Virus record (IMG/VR): IMGVR_UViG_3300047552_001108
Coordinates: 1-60,751 of that record
DNA: 60,751 bases
Direction: 5' to 3' (one strand)
Source: a virus
Within the stretch, counting starts at the first letter, position 1; each line of letters begins with the position of its first letter. The notes below the pieces were generated by a model that was not told where the DNA came from, did not search any database, and was given only the letters and a program-made list of their open reading frames with translations. Below are positions 46,220 to 53,616 of the stretch, piece after piece. The translations under genes were made by a program, and so were the position numbers.

Positions 46220-46738
46220 ATGACCAAAGAATCCATCGAAGGCAGCGCGGCCCGAGCGGCGGACCGAGGGCGCGACCAGCTTTTCGGCGATGCCTTGCCG
46301 GACCACGCGCTCAACAGCCTCACGGCGGTGGAGGCGGTGGTCCGCAGCTTCGCCGAGAAGGTTGCGGACGTTCGCGCCCGGTACAACGCCGACAAGATCA
46401 CGGACGCACAGGCCCGTGACGAGGTGGAGGTATTGGCGCAGAAGTACGCGGACATGTTCATGGGCAAGAGCAGCGAGTACGCCGCTCTCCCGTGGAACAC
46501 GCCGGAGCAGCTTGGCGCTTACCTCGCCAACGTCATCGAGGGTGGAACAGCGCCGGAAACGGCGGCCCGTGACTTCCTGCTGTACGTCGCCGCACAACTG
46601 CTGCAGATCATGGTCGAGCATGAGGACGCCAAGATCGACGACGAGGTGGCGCAATTCCGCCTCGGCGCACTGATCGAGGATGCCGTTCACGCATTCCTTG
46701 GCCTGCCGAACATCGAAATGCCCGAGGACGATTCCTAG
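46220..46738 (+). CDS. Hypothetical head-module protein
   Basis: 172 residues, helical and acidic toward the C-terminus. A-L-N-S-L-T-A-V-E-A-V-V-R-S-F-A-E-K, and a hydrophobic F-L-L-Y-V-A-A-Q-L-L-Q-I-M near ~118-130. No family recognised. Lies between the giant protein and the prohead protease. Confidence 0.6.
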   Translation: MTKESIEGSAARAADRGRDQLFGDALPDHALNSLTAVEAVVRSFAEKVADVRARYNADKITDAQARDEVEVLAQKYADMFMGKSSEYAALPWNTPEQLGAYLANVIEGGTAPETAARDFLLYVAAQLLQIMVEHEDAKIDDEVAQFRLGALIEDAVHAFLGLPNIEMPEDDS

Positions 46739-46754
46739 AATCAAGCCTGTGATG

Positions 46755-46780
46755 TTCGTCCGGTGAGAATCACGGACGAA
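46755..46780. promoter_or_regulatory. Perfect 8-bp inverted repeat
   Basis: TTCGTCCG / CGGACGAA around a loop that itself carries TGA/TCA complementarity. It lies in the 118-base gap upstream of the protease; possibly a transcript processing or regulator site. Confidence 0.4.
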
Positions 46781-46794
46781 ACACTCACCAACGT

Positions 46795-46820
46795 GCCGCC
46801 TCCGGGCGGCGTTGTTGTTT
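46795..46820 (+). terminator. Hairpin with T-rich tail before the protease gene
   Basis: Stem GCCGCC / GGCGGC with loop TCCG, then GTTGTTGTTT. Would separate the capsid genes from the upstream part of the head operon, perhaps partially. Confidence 0.55.
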
Positions 46821-46856
46821 CTGACGCGGCACAATCCTGGAGAAACGGAGATTGCC

Positions 46857-47249
46857 GTGTTTCACATCCATTTCCAGTTCTCCAAGGCCGATACCACCGG
46901 GCGCTTTGTGCGCGGGTGGGCAAGCGTCGTCTCGACCGGCGGCGTCGCGGTGACAGATCACCAGGGCGATATCATCACCATCGATGACATTCGCAAGGCC
47001 GCGCACAAGTTCATTTCAGACGCCCGCATCGCAAAGGCGATGCACGCCGGCCAGCCTGTGGGTGAGGTCGTCGAGAGCGTGATCATCGATGACGATTTCG
47101 CCAGGGCCACGGGCATGGCGGACGAGCGGCGCGGCTGGTGGATCGGTATGGAGATCCACGATCCCAACGTCCGTGAAAACGTCCGCAAAGGCAAGCTCAA
47201 GGCATTCAGCATCGGTGGCCGAGGCCGCCGTATTCCCGTGGAGTCGTGA
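46857..47249 (+). CDS. Prohead protease, XkdF family
   Basis: 130 residues from GTG 46857, GGAG 7 bases upstream. V-R-G-W-A-S-V-V, D-x-Q-G-D-(I/V)-I, I-A-K-A-M-H-A-G-Q-P-V-G-E-V-V-E-S-V-I-I-D and F-S-I-G-G-R-G-R are XkdF family blocks. It processes scaffold and capsid during maturation. The catalytic serine would be S in F-S-I-G-G, by analogy. Coupled to the scaffold (TGATG). Confidence 0.82.
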   Translation: MFHIHFQFSKADTTGRFVRGWASVVSTGGVAVTDHQGDIITIDDIRKAAHKFISDARIAKAMHAGQPVGEVVESVIIDDDFARATGMADERRGWWIGMEIHDPNVRENVRKGKLKAFSIGGRGRRIPVES

Positions 47250-48085
47250 TGCCGCAGAAACTCACAGACATGATCATCGAGGAAATTTCCCTCGTCGACG
47301 ACGGCGCCAATCAGCACGCTGACGTTGTGATCGTGAAAGCCAAGTCCGCCCCCGAGGGGCAAACCGGGTCCGAGGGTAGCTCGGGCGACAGTGAAACCGC
47401 CTCGGCGGATCAATACAAGGAGTTCCAGATGGACATGGAAAATCTGGCGAAGGCTCTCGATGACGCCGAAGCCAAGCTCGAATCGCTGGAAAAGCGCACC
47501 ACGGATGCCGAGGCAGCCCTGGCCGATGCGACCGAGGTGATCAAGGCCAAGGACGCCAAGATCGTTGAACTGGAGGCCGCCAAGGCCAAAAAGTCGGATG
47601 ACGGCAACGCGGATGACGAGGACGATGACAAGAAGGTCATGAAGTCCCTGCCCGAGTCGATCCGCAAGCGCCTGGAGGACTTCGAGAAGCGTGCGGCCGA
47701 GGCCGAGGTCACCCTCGCCAAGATGCGCGAGGAAAAGGAAACCTTCGAAGCCATCGCCAAGGCCCGCACCCTGAACTTCGGCAAGGCCGAGGAAATCGGT
47801 CCGCTGCTGATGCGTGTTGCCAAAGGCACCAGCACGGTGGCCGACGCTGAGACGCTTGAACGCCTGTTCAAGGCCGCCGGTGAGCAAGGCAAGGTTTCCC
47901 ACCTGTTCCGTGCTGTGGGCAGCGAAACGGCTGTCGATGGCGATCCCGAAGTGCTGCTGAAGGCCAAGGCTGGCGAGATCCAGAAGGCCAACAACGGCAT
48001 GACGTTCGAGCAGGCGTATGCGAAGGCGATGGACGAGAATCCGTCGCTTTACAGCGCCTTCATCGCCAAGCGTCGCGCTGGCTGA
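47249..48085 (+). CDS. Scaffolding-like protein
   Basis: 278 residues from ATG 47249. The start (I-E-E-I-S-L-V-D-D-G-A-N) is the same short protease-processed-type motif found in phage prohead proteins. Residues ~60-180 are coiled coil rich in E/K/A with an acidic stretch (D-D-E-D-D-D-K-K). The C-terminal globular part ends Y-S-A-F-I-A-K-R-R. Composition, length and place between protease and decoration genes fit a scaffold. Confidence 0.75.
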   Translation: MPQKLTDMIIEEISLVDDGANQHADVVIVKAKSAPEGQTGSEGSSGDSETASADQYKEFQMDMENLAKALDDAEAKLESLEKRTTDAEAALADATEVIKAKDAKIVELEAAKAKKSDDGNADDEDDDKKVMKSLPESIRKRLEDFEKRAAEAEVTLAKMREEKETFEAIAKARTLNFGKAEEIGPLLMRVAKGTSTVADAETLERLFKAAGEQGKVSHLFRAVGSETAVDGDPEVLLKAKAGEIQKANNGMTFEQAYAKAMDENPSLYSAFIAKRRAG

Positions 48086-48109
48086 ACCCCCACTGCGTAG
48101 GAGACCAAC

Positions 48110-48538
48110 ATGTCTTTCGGAAACGTCAACCACCACGTCGTCTCGCTGCCTGCGGGCGCCGACCTCACGACCAAGCAATTCCTGGCGATCAAGGTCAACA
48201 GCAGCGCCCAAGCTGTTGTTGCCGGTGCCGGCGAATTCGCCATCGGCATCCTGCAGAACAAGCCTGCGTCCGGCCAAGCCGCGACGGTGGCCTACGGCGG
48301 AATCTCCAAGGCTTTGGCCGGCGGCAATGTGACTGCTGGCATGACCGTGGCAGCGGACTCCACCGGCAAGCTGGTGAACGCTGCCGAGGCCGTTGTGAAC
48401 ACGAGCGATGCAGGCGCCGCTTCGGATGCCGTCGTCGCTTCCAACGTCATCGGCGTCGCGCTGGCCTCCGGCGTGTCTGGCGATGTGATCCCGGTGCTTG
48501 TGCTGTCGGCCGGCGCCACCCCCACGACCGCAGCCTGA
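48110..48538 (+). CDS. Capsid decoration / cement protein, DUF2190-like
   Basis: 142 residues, RBS GGAG. Short Ala/Gly-rich beta protein with P-A-G-A-D-L-T, F-A-I-G-I-L-Q-N-K-P, G-x-(S/T)-K-A-L-A-G-G-x-V-x-A-G-M, and a final D-V-I-P-V-L-V. Such proteins bind the outside of the capsid lattice, one per subunit. Confidence 0.82.
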   Translation: MSFGNVNHHVVSLPAGADLTTKQFLAIKVNSSAQAVVAGAGEFAIGILQNKPASGQAATVAYGGISKALAGGNVTAGMTVAADSTGKLVNAAEAVVNTSDAGAASDAVVASNVIGVALASGVSGDVIPVLVLSAGATPTTAA

Positions 48539-48572
48539 TCGGCAGCCCTTCTGAACTGAAAGGAGATTCGAC

Positions 48573-49559
48573 ATGAATCCGACCCCGGGTGACGTCCACG
48601 TCAACACCCCCCTCACCAACATTTCCATCGCGTACCTGCAGAACGCCGCGAACTTCGTGGCGACCCGGGTGTTCCCCAACATCCCGGTGAGCAAGCAGAG
48701 CGACCGTTACTACGTCTACGACCGTGGCGACTTCAACCGCGACGAGATGCAACTCCGCGCTCCCGCGACCGAGTCGTCCGGCGGTGGCTATCGCCTCGAC
48801 AACACGCCCACGTACTTCGCCAACCGGTTCTCCTTCCACAAGGACATCCCGGACGAAGTGCGTGCCAACGCCGATGCCGTTCTGAACCCGGACCGCGAGG
48901 CCACCGCGTTCGTCACGCACAAGGCGCTGATCAAGCGTGAAAAGCTGTTCACCGACGCCTACTTCAAGGCTGGCGTGTGGGCAACCGACATCACTGGCGT
49001 GAGCAGCAACCCATCCTCGGGCCAAGCTCTGCAGTGGAACGATTCGAACTCGACCCCCATCGAGAGCGTTCGTGCCGCCAAGCGCGCCATCGCCGAGTCC
49101 ACCGGTTTCGAGCCGAACAAGCTCGTGCTGGGCCGCGCCGTGTACGACGCGCTGCTGGACCATCCCGACATCATCGACCGTTTGAAGTACGGCCAGACCG
49201 CAGGTGGTGTTGCCAACACCTCCACCAGCGACCTCGCCACGCTGTTCAAGGTCGAGGAAATCCTCGTGATGAACGCCGTGCAGAACACCGGCAAGGAAGG
49301 ACAGGCCAACGCCCACTCCTTCATCGGCGGCAAGCACGCCATGCTGGTCCACGCCGCTTCGGCCCCCGGCCTGATGACCCCCACCGCCGGCTACACGTTC
49401 TCGTGGACCGGCCTGCTGGGCGCAGGCGCCGAGGGCAACCGCATCAAGTCGTTCCGCATGGAGAACCTGGGCGCCGACCGCGTCGAGATCGACATGTGCT
49501 TCGACATGAAGCTGGTGGCCTCCGACCTCGGCTACTTCTGGGACGGCATCGTCGCCTAA
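48573..49559 (+). CDS. Major capsid protein
   Basis: 328 residues, RBS AAAGGAG. It begins P-T-P-G-D-V-H-V-N-T-P-L-T-N-I-S-I-A-Y, then A-T-R-V-F-P, D-R-Y-Y-V-Y-D-R, and near the end F-D-M-K-L-V. This is a HK97-fold capsid family found with XkdF proteases. No cleaved delta-domain is obvious. A terminator hairpin lies directly after the stop. Confidence 0.88.
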   Translation: MNPTPGDVHVNTPLTNISIAYLQNAANFVATRVFPNIPVSKQSDRYYVYDRGDFNRDEMQLRAPATESSGGGYRLDNTPTYFANRFSFHKDIPDEVRANADAVLNPDREATAFVTHKALIKREKLFTDAYFKAGVWATDITGVSSNPSSGQALQWNDSNSTPIESVRAAKRAIAESTGFEPNKLVLGRAVYDALLDHPDIIDRLKYGQTAGGVANTSTSDLATLFKVEEILVMNAVQNTGKEGQANAHSFIGGKHAMLVHAASAPGLMTPTAGYTFSWTGLLGAGAEGNRIKSFRMENLGADRVEIDMCFDMKLVASDLGYFWDGIVA

Positions 49560-49580
49560 GCGGCGTTCCGCTTCACCTAT

Positions 49581-49615
49581 AACGGGGGGAGTCGGTTATG
49601 CCGCTCTCCCCGTTT
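49581..49615 (+). terminator. Hairpin after the capsid gene
   Basis: 11-bp stem AACGGGGGGAG / CTCTCCCCGTT with one G-T pair, followed by only a short T run. May be a partial terminator that keeps capsid mRNA most abundant. Confidence 0.6.
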
Positions 49616-49632
49616 GCACACTCTGGAAAGCC

Positions 49633-50001
49633 ATGCAGAGATTTCAACGAGAGCCATTCAGCCCCAACGCCACATTCGAGTGCATCAAGCCATTCGTGAT
49701 GGCCGGCGTCTCTTACAACCTGGGGCAGATCGTCGACACCAACGCTATCGAGCAACGCCGCCTGCGCCAGATGTACGAAGCCCGAATGATCAGCCCTGTG
49801 GCCCCCAAGGCCGCGCTGCCGAAGCCTCCGGTGGCGCCAGTGGCCGCGCCTGCGCCTGTTGCAGCGCCGGCAGAGCCGCCCAAGGCGGGCGTGCGTCACG
49901 CAGAGCATCGTGGCTTTGGTCGTTGGTTTGTGGTGGAGCCGGACGGCACCGAAAGTGGTCCGTTCAGCAAGGAAGTGGCCGAGGCCCGCGCTGCGGGGTA
50001 A
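49633..50001 (+). CDS. Hypothetical head protein
   Basis: 122 residues. The N-terminal ~55 are a small globular part (E-C-I-K-P-F-V-M-A-G-V-S-Y-N-L-G-Q-I-V-D). A Pro/Ala-rich linker follows, then a C-terminal R-W-F-V-V-x-P-D-G-T-E-S-G-P-F-S-K-E strand unit (GPFxKE type). Minor head or connector protein likely; unrecognised. Confidence 0.6.
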   Translation: MQRFQREPFSPNATFECIKPFVMAGVSYNLGQIVDTNAIEQRRLRQMYEARMISPVAPKAALPKPPVAPVAAPAPVAAPAEPPKAGVRHAEHRGFGRWFVVEPDGTESGPFSKEVAEARAAG

Positions 50002-50010
50002 GGACGGAAC

Positions 50011-50598
50011 ATGGCACTCAACGTCGAGAACGGCACGGGCCTCGCGGACGCAGAAAGCTACATCTCTGTGTCCGAGTTCAAGTCCTTCTGCAAGGGCCGT
50101 GGCTACACGGCCGCAGAGGACTTCGAGACCGAGGACGTCGAGTCGAAACTGCGCGATGCCACGTCGTACATCGACACGATCTTCCGGTACAAGGGAGCGC
50201 GCTCCAAAGTGGAGCAGTCCCTTGAATTCCCGCGAGTCGATTGCCTGGATTGGTCGTCGCTGCCGGTGCTCGGGGTGCCGCGTCGTGTCAAGCAGGCGTG
50301 CGCCGAGTTGGCCTACAAGGCCTTCTCGGAAACGCTGTACCAAGACCAAGACCGTGGCGGTAAGGTCATCAGCGAATCGGTCGGTCCGATCAGCGTGACC
50401 TACGCCGAGGACGCTCCGACCGGCAAGGTTTGGCAGCTTGCGCACAACCTGCTGCAGCCCTTCGTGCGCGACAAGACCCTGCGCCGTGGCCCGCAGTGGA
50501 CCGCCCCAACGCCCGACTCGACGTACTTCAACACGGGCATGCACGACAACCCGAGCCTCGGCTCGACCAACACCGACGCGCTGCTCGGCGGGGCCTGA
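50011..50598 (+). CDS. Head-tail connector, DnaT-like domain
   Basis: 195 residues. E-N-G-T-G-L-A-D-A-E-S-Y-I-S-V-x-E-F, later L-R-D-A-T-S-Y-I-D-x-x-(F/Y), V-P-x-x-V-K-Q-A-C-A-E-L-A, and E-S-V-G-P-I-S-V-T-Y. This is the usual adaptor-protein layout annotated as DnaT-like in phage head-tail regions. Forms the ring below the portal. Confidence 0.78.
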   Translation: MALNVENGTGLADAESYISVSEFKSFCKGRGYTAAEDFETEDVESKLRDATSYIDTIFRYKGARSKVEQSLEFPRVDCLDWSSLPVLGVPRRVKQACAELAYKAFSETLYQDQDRGGKVISESVGPISVTYAEDAPTGKVWQLAHNLLQPFVRDKTLRRGPQWTAPTPDSTYFNTGMHDNPSLGSTNTDALLGGA

Positions 50599-50601
50599 TG
50601 C

Positions 50602-50964
50602 ATGAAGTACAGCGCTGCCGCCGCGACCGCACGCAGCCTGATTGGCCGCAAGGGTGCGCTCACTACATTCACGCGAGAGGTGGTCGGGGCCTTCAACCCG
50701 GTCACGCAAGCGTCCACCACCACGACGACCACCTTTTCGCTACCGGCCGTTGGCATTCCTCCTGGGCGCTCGGCTGAGTTCCGCATCGGCTCCTTGGAGC
50801 GCCGCAACCTCATCGAACTGCACATCGCGCCGTCCGGCGGAATGACGCCGCAGCCCGGTGACAAGGTGCGGTGGGCCGGGGCTGATTGGTCCGTGATCTG
50901 GGCCAACAACCTCGACCCGGCGGCCGACGGCGCTCCGTACTCGCTGGCCTACGCGGAGCGGTAA
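50602..50964 (+). CDS. Head-tail joining (stopper-type) protein
   Basis: 120 residues. The pattern G-A-x-(T/V)-T-F-T-R, a long beta loop, I-P-x-G-D-K-V-R-W-A-G-x-x-W-x-V-I fits small neck/stopper proteins of siphoviruses. Placed exactly between connector and tail-completion genes. Confidence 0.72.
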   Translation: MKYSAAAATARSLIGRKGALTTFTREVVGAFNPVTQASTTTTTTFSLPAVGIPPGRSAEFRIGSLERRNLIELHIAPSGGMTPQPGDKVRWAGADWSVIWANNLDPAADGAPYSLAYAER

Positions 50965-51398
50965 TGGCGAACGGGCGCACCTTCATCGCGCAGCTGCAGT
51001 CCTTCGCGCAGCGCTTCCCCGAGAAGATGGATGCGATTGCGCGGCAGACGTGCCAGCAGGTGAGCGAAAACGTCATCACCTCGACGCCGGTAGACACCGG
51101 CTTCCTGCGTTCGTCCTGGCAGCCGAGTATTGGTAAGCCACAGGCCGGCAACGGTGGCGAAGGCATGCAGGGGCAAGCCGCAGCCAAGATCTCGTTCACC
51201 GTCGCGCAGATGAAGGCCGGGGAGGTCTACTACCTCACCAACAACGCCATCTACGCAAAGCGCATCGAGTTCGGTTTCGTCGGCAAGGACGCGCTCGGGC
51301 GCAACTTCAATCAGCAGGGACGCTTCATGGTCACCGACAACGTGAAGCGATGGCCCATGGTCGTTGAGTCGGTGGTGAAAGATTTAGGGCTGAAATGA
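50964..51398 (+). CDS. HK97 gp10-like tail completion protein
   Basis: 144 residues from ATG 50964, one-base overlap with the stop upstream. T-P-V-D-T-G-F-L-R-S-S-W, then Y-Y-L-T-N-N-A-I-Y-A-K-R-I-E-F-G, and F-M-V. These are the gp10 family's core boxes. Seals the head-tail interface. Confidence 0.82.
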   Translation: MANGRTFIAQLQSFAQRFPEKMDAIARQTCQQVSENVITSTPVDTGFLRSSWQPSIGKPQAGNGGEGMQGQAAAKISFTVAQMKAGEVYYLTNNAIYAKRIEFGFVGKDALGRNFNQQGRFMVTDNVKRWPMVVESVVKDLGLK

Positions 51399-51814
51399 CC
51401 GTCGCGACGTTCCACCCAAACCTGCGGGCGGCCATCCGCCAGAAACTTCTCACGCTGACGGGGCTGCCAGCCCAGGCGTGGGAGGGCAGGCCATACCAGC
51501 CAATCAAAGGCACGCCCTACGTCTCGGAAAACGTGCGGGCGATTGCGTCTCAGGTGCGTGCGCTCGGCCTGGGCGGGACCATCGCGCACACCATCACCGC
51601 AAACTTCACATTCCACTATCCGGCGGGCAAGGGCACCACTGACATCGAAGGCATGGCCGGCGGTGTGATGGCGCTTTTCCGCCCAGGCACGACCCTGTCA
51701 TACGACGGTGACAGCGCGGTCGTCCAGCAAGCGGAGCGAACCGCCGTCTCGCAAGAGCCGGACTGGATCAATGTCACCGTGATAATCACGGCCGTGGGAC
51801 ACACGGTCAACTGA
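51395..51814 (+). CDS. Tail terminator, DUF4128-like
   Basis: 139 residues. It begins F-H-P-N-L-R-A-A-I, then Y-V-S-E-N-V-R, G-K-G-T-T-D-I-E-G-M-A-G-G-V-M-A-L-F-R-P-G-T. Matches DUF4128 tail-terminator proteins, the ring that caps the finished tube. Confidence 0.75.
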   Translation: MTVATFHPNLRAAIRQKLLTLTGLPAQAWEGRPYQPIKGTPYVSENVRAIASQVRALGLGGTIAHTITANFTFHYPAGKGTTDIEGMAGGVMALFRPGTTLSYDGDSAVVQQAERTAVSQEPDWINVTVIITAVGHTVN

Positions 51815-51857
51815 ACCCCTGGTCCGCACAGCGCGGCAGCAACAGAAGGAGCCTCAA

Positions 51858-52781
51858 ATGCCTCTCCAGTCAAACGTCAATGTCGAACTTCGGTACGGTG
51901 CCGAGACCACGTTCGGCACTCAAAGCTCGGCCGACGGCCAAGTGCTGCGTCGCGTGTCATCGTCCCTGGCTCTGACCAAGGACGTGTTTTCGTCCAACGA
52001 GGTGCGCCCTGATCAGCAGGTGGCCGACCTTCGTCACGGCGTGAAGCGTGCGGGCGGCCAGATCAACGGCGAACTTTCGAAGGGCACCTACGACGATTTC
52101 ATCGCCGCCGCTCTTCGCAGCACCTGGGCAACCAACGAGGTCGTCAACGGGGTGCTGAAGCCCTCTTTCACCATCGAGCAGGTCTACCCGGACCTCGACA
52201 CTTCTGAGGTCTACCTCGGGATGCGTGTGGGCGAGATGAGCGTGTCGATGCCGCCCACCGGAATGGCGACCATCACGTTCGGCTTCCAGGGCAAGGATAT
52301 GACGACCGCGTCGCTGGCAAGCTCTCCGGTGTTTGCCACACCGACGGTAGCCACCACCACCAGCACCATGTCCGGTGTGAACGGCTCCATGAACATCGAT
52401 GGGGTCGGTTCGACCATCGTGACGGGCCTGGACTTCTCGCTCACCAACAACCTGAACTCGCAGCCCGTGGTCGGCTCGACGACCGTGCCGGAGATCTTCT
52501 ACGGCCGATCCATCGTGACCGGCAACGTGTCGGCCTTTTTCGACAGCGTCACCCTGCTCAACGCGTTCATCAACGAGAGCATCGTGAAGCTGGCTGTCAC
52601 CTTGACCGGCACGGACTCCACTTCGCTCACCTTCAAGATGAACAAGGTGAAGCTCACCGGCGCCGGCAAGTCCATCGGGGCCGACGGCGGCGTGATCGTG
52701 TCCTTCCCGTTCCAGGCCCTGCTTGCCACTGGCATCGCCGGGGATGCGAACGGCACCCTGGTGGTCGAGCGCAGCGCCTGA
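51858..52781 (+). CDS. Major tail tube protein
   Basis: 307 residues, RBS AAGGAG. E-L-R-Y-G-A-E-T-T-F-G-T start, R-R-V-S-S-S-L, E-V-R-P-D-Q-Q-V-A-D-L-R-H-G, beta-rich body with extended immunoglobulin-like loops. Characteristic of siphovirus tube proteins. A strong terminator hairpin follows at 52795-52824. Confidence 0.85.
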   Translation: MPLQSNVNVELRYGAETTFGTQSSADGQVLRRVSSSLALTKDVFSSNEVRPDQQVADLRHGVKRAGGQINGELSKGTYDDFIAAALRSTWATNEVVNGVLKPSFTIEQVYPDLDTSEVYLGMRVGEMSVSMPPTGMATITFGFQGKDMTTASLASSPVFATPTVATTTSTMSGVNGSMNIDGVGSTIVTGLDFSLTNNLNSQPVVGSTTVPEIFYGRSIVTGNVSAFFDSVTLLNAFINESIVKLAVTLTGTDSTSLTFKMNKVKLTGAGKSIGADGGVIVSFPFQALLATGIAGDANGTLVVERSA

Positions 52782-52794
52782 TCACCGCAAACCC

Positions 52795-52824
52795 ACGGGG
52801 CGCACATGACAGCGCCCCGTTTCT
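52795..52824 (+). terminator. Terminator-like hairpin after the tube gene
   Basis: Perfect 9-bp stem ACGGGGCGC / GCGCCCCGT, loop ACATGACA, followed by TTTCTC. Between tube and chaperone genes it probably lowers downstream transcription. Confidence 0.7.
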
Positions 52825-52837
52825 CATAGGAAAGCCA

Positions 52838-53269
52838 ATGCAATTCGACCTCGCTCAGATCGACACCAAGACCCTCGCGGAATCCGGCGCTCCGATGCCG
52901 GTCAAGAGCCTGGACGGCAAGCCGCTGATTGCCCGCAACGGCGATCCGGTGGTTATCCGCGTACTTGGGGCCGACAGCACCAAGTACCGTTCTCTGACCC
53001 GTGCCCAGATGCGTAAGCGCATGGAGGCTGCAGCGAACAACAAGCAGGACGCCGTTGCGGACGTGGACGAAACGGATCGTGAGGTGATCGAAATTCTCGT
53101 CGCCTGCACCGTTGGGTGGTCCGGCGTGCTCAACACGGAAGGCACGCCGATCCCGTTCACCGAGGAAAACGTGCGCAAGCTGTATGCCGCGTACCCCGTG
53201 ATCCGTGATCAGGTGGACGTCTTCATCTCCAACCGCGCCAATTTTATTCAGGCCTCGTCGCAGGCCTGA
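52838..53269 (+). CDS. Tail assembly chaperone G-like
   Basis: 143 residues, RBS AGGAAAG. N-terminal beta part (K-P-L-I-A-R-N-G-D-P-V-V-I-R-V-L-G), helical C-terminal part. In siphoviruses this position encodes the short chaperone, with a longer form made by -1 frameshifting into the following frame (see 53246-53616). It binds the tape measure during tube assembly. Confidence 0.8.
   Translation: MQFDLAQIDTKTLAESGAPMPVKSLDGKPLIARNGDPVVIRVLGADSTKYRSLTRAQMRKRMEAAANNKQDAVADVDETDREVIEILVACTVGWSGVLNTEGTPIPFTEENVRKLYAAYPVIRDQVDVFISNRANFIQASSQA
53239..53248 (+). promoter_or_regulatory. Probable -1 frameshift site
   Basis: CAATTTTATT in zero frame AAT TTT ATT. A slip on TTT moves into the frame of the T extension, which is open through the G stop. 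Not a canonical X-XXY-YYZ heptamer. Confidence 0.5.
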
Positions 53270-53616
53270 TCGAGTTCGCCAAGCACCGCTTCAAGCAGGT
53301 GCAGGTGGTCGGTAATGCGACGGTGGCCGACCACCTCGCGGTTGTCGCCAAAATCAAGGGGCGCAAGCTCGACGAAAATGCCCCGCAGTTGCCGCGAGAG
53401 ATGCGCTACCTGTGGGGCATTTTCCTGTCGCTCCACAACAGGCGCGGATCGAACGGCTTTGGACCGACCCCTCTTGCATGGTCCGAGATGGAGGCGTTTT
53501 GTCGGTTGACCGGCACGCCGCTCGACCCGTGGGAGGTGGAGGCAATCTGCGCACTGGATGAGGCCTATCTCGACGCCTCGGAAAGTGTGACCGACGTAGG
53601 GGCTGCGCATGGCTGA
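53246..53616 (+). CDS. Tail assembly chaperone T extension (GT fusion)
   Basis: Frame -1 relative to the G gene and open across its stop. The junction would read Y-S-G-L-V-A-G-L-I-E-F-A-K-H-R-F-K-Q, a natural chaperone-like helix. The C-terminal part (R-Y-L-W-G-I-F-L-S-L ... P-L-A-W-S-E-M-E-A-F) matches phage T-type chaperones. Without a frameshift the first ATG would be 53299, with no RBS. Confidence 0.72.

Noticed and set aside
46958-48694. Minus-strand 578-residue frame opposite the scaffold and decoration genes
   Set aside because: Shadow of conserved structural genes; no RBS or family similarity.
51772-51790. Operator-like TGTCACCGTGATAATCAC
   Set aside because: Inside the tail terminator gene, spacing wrong for the 16-bp consensus, no promoter nearby; coding coincidence.
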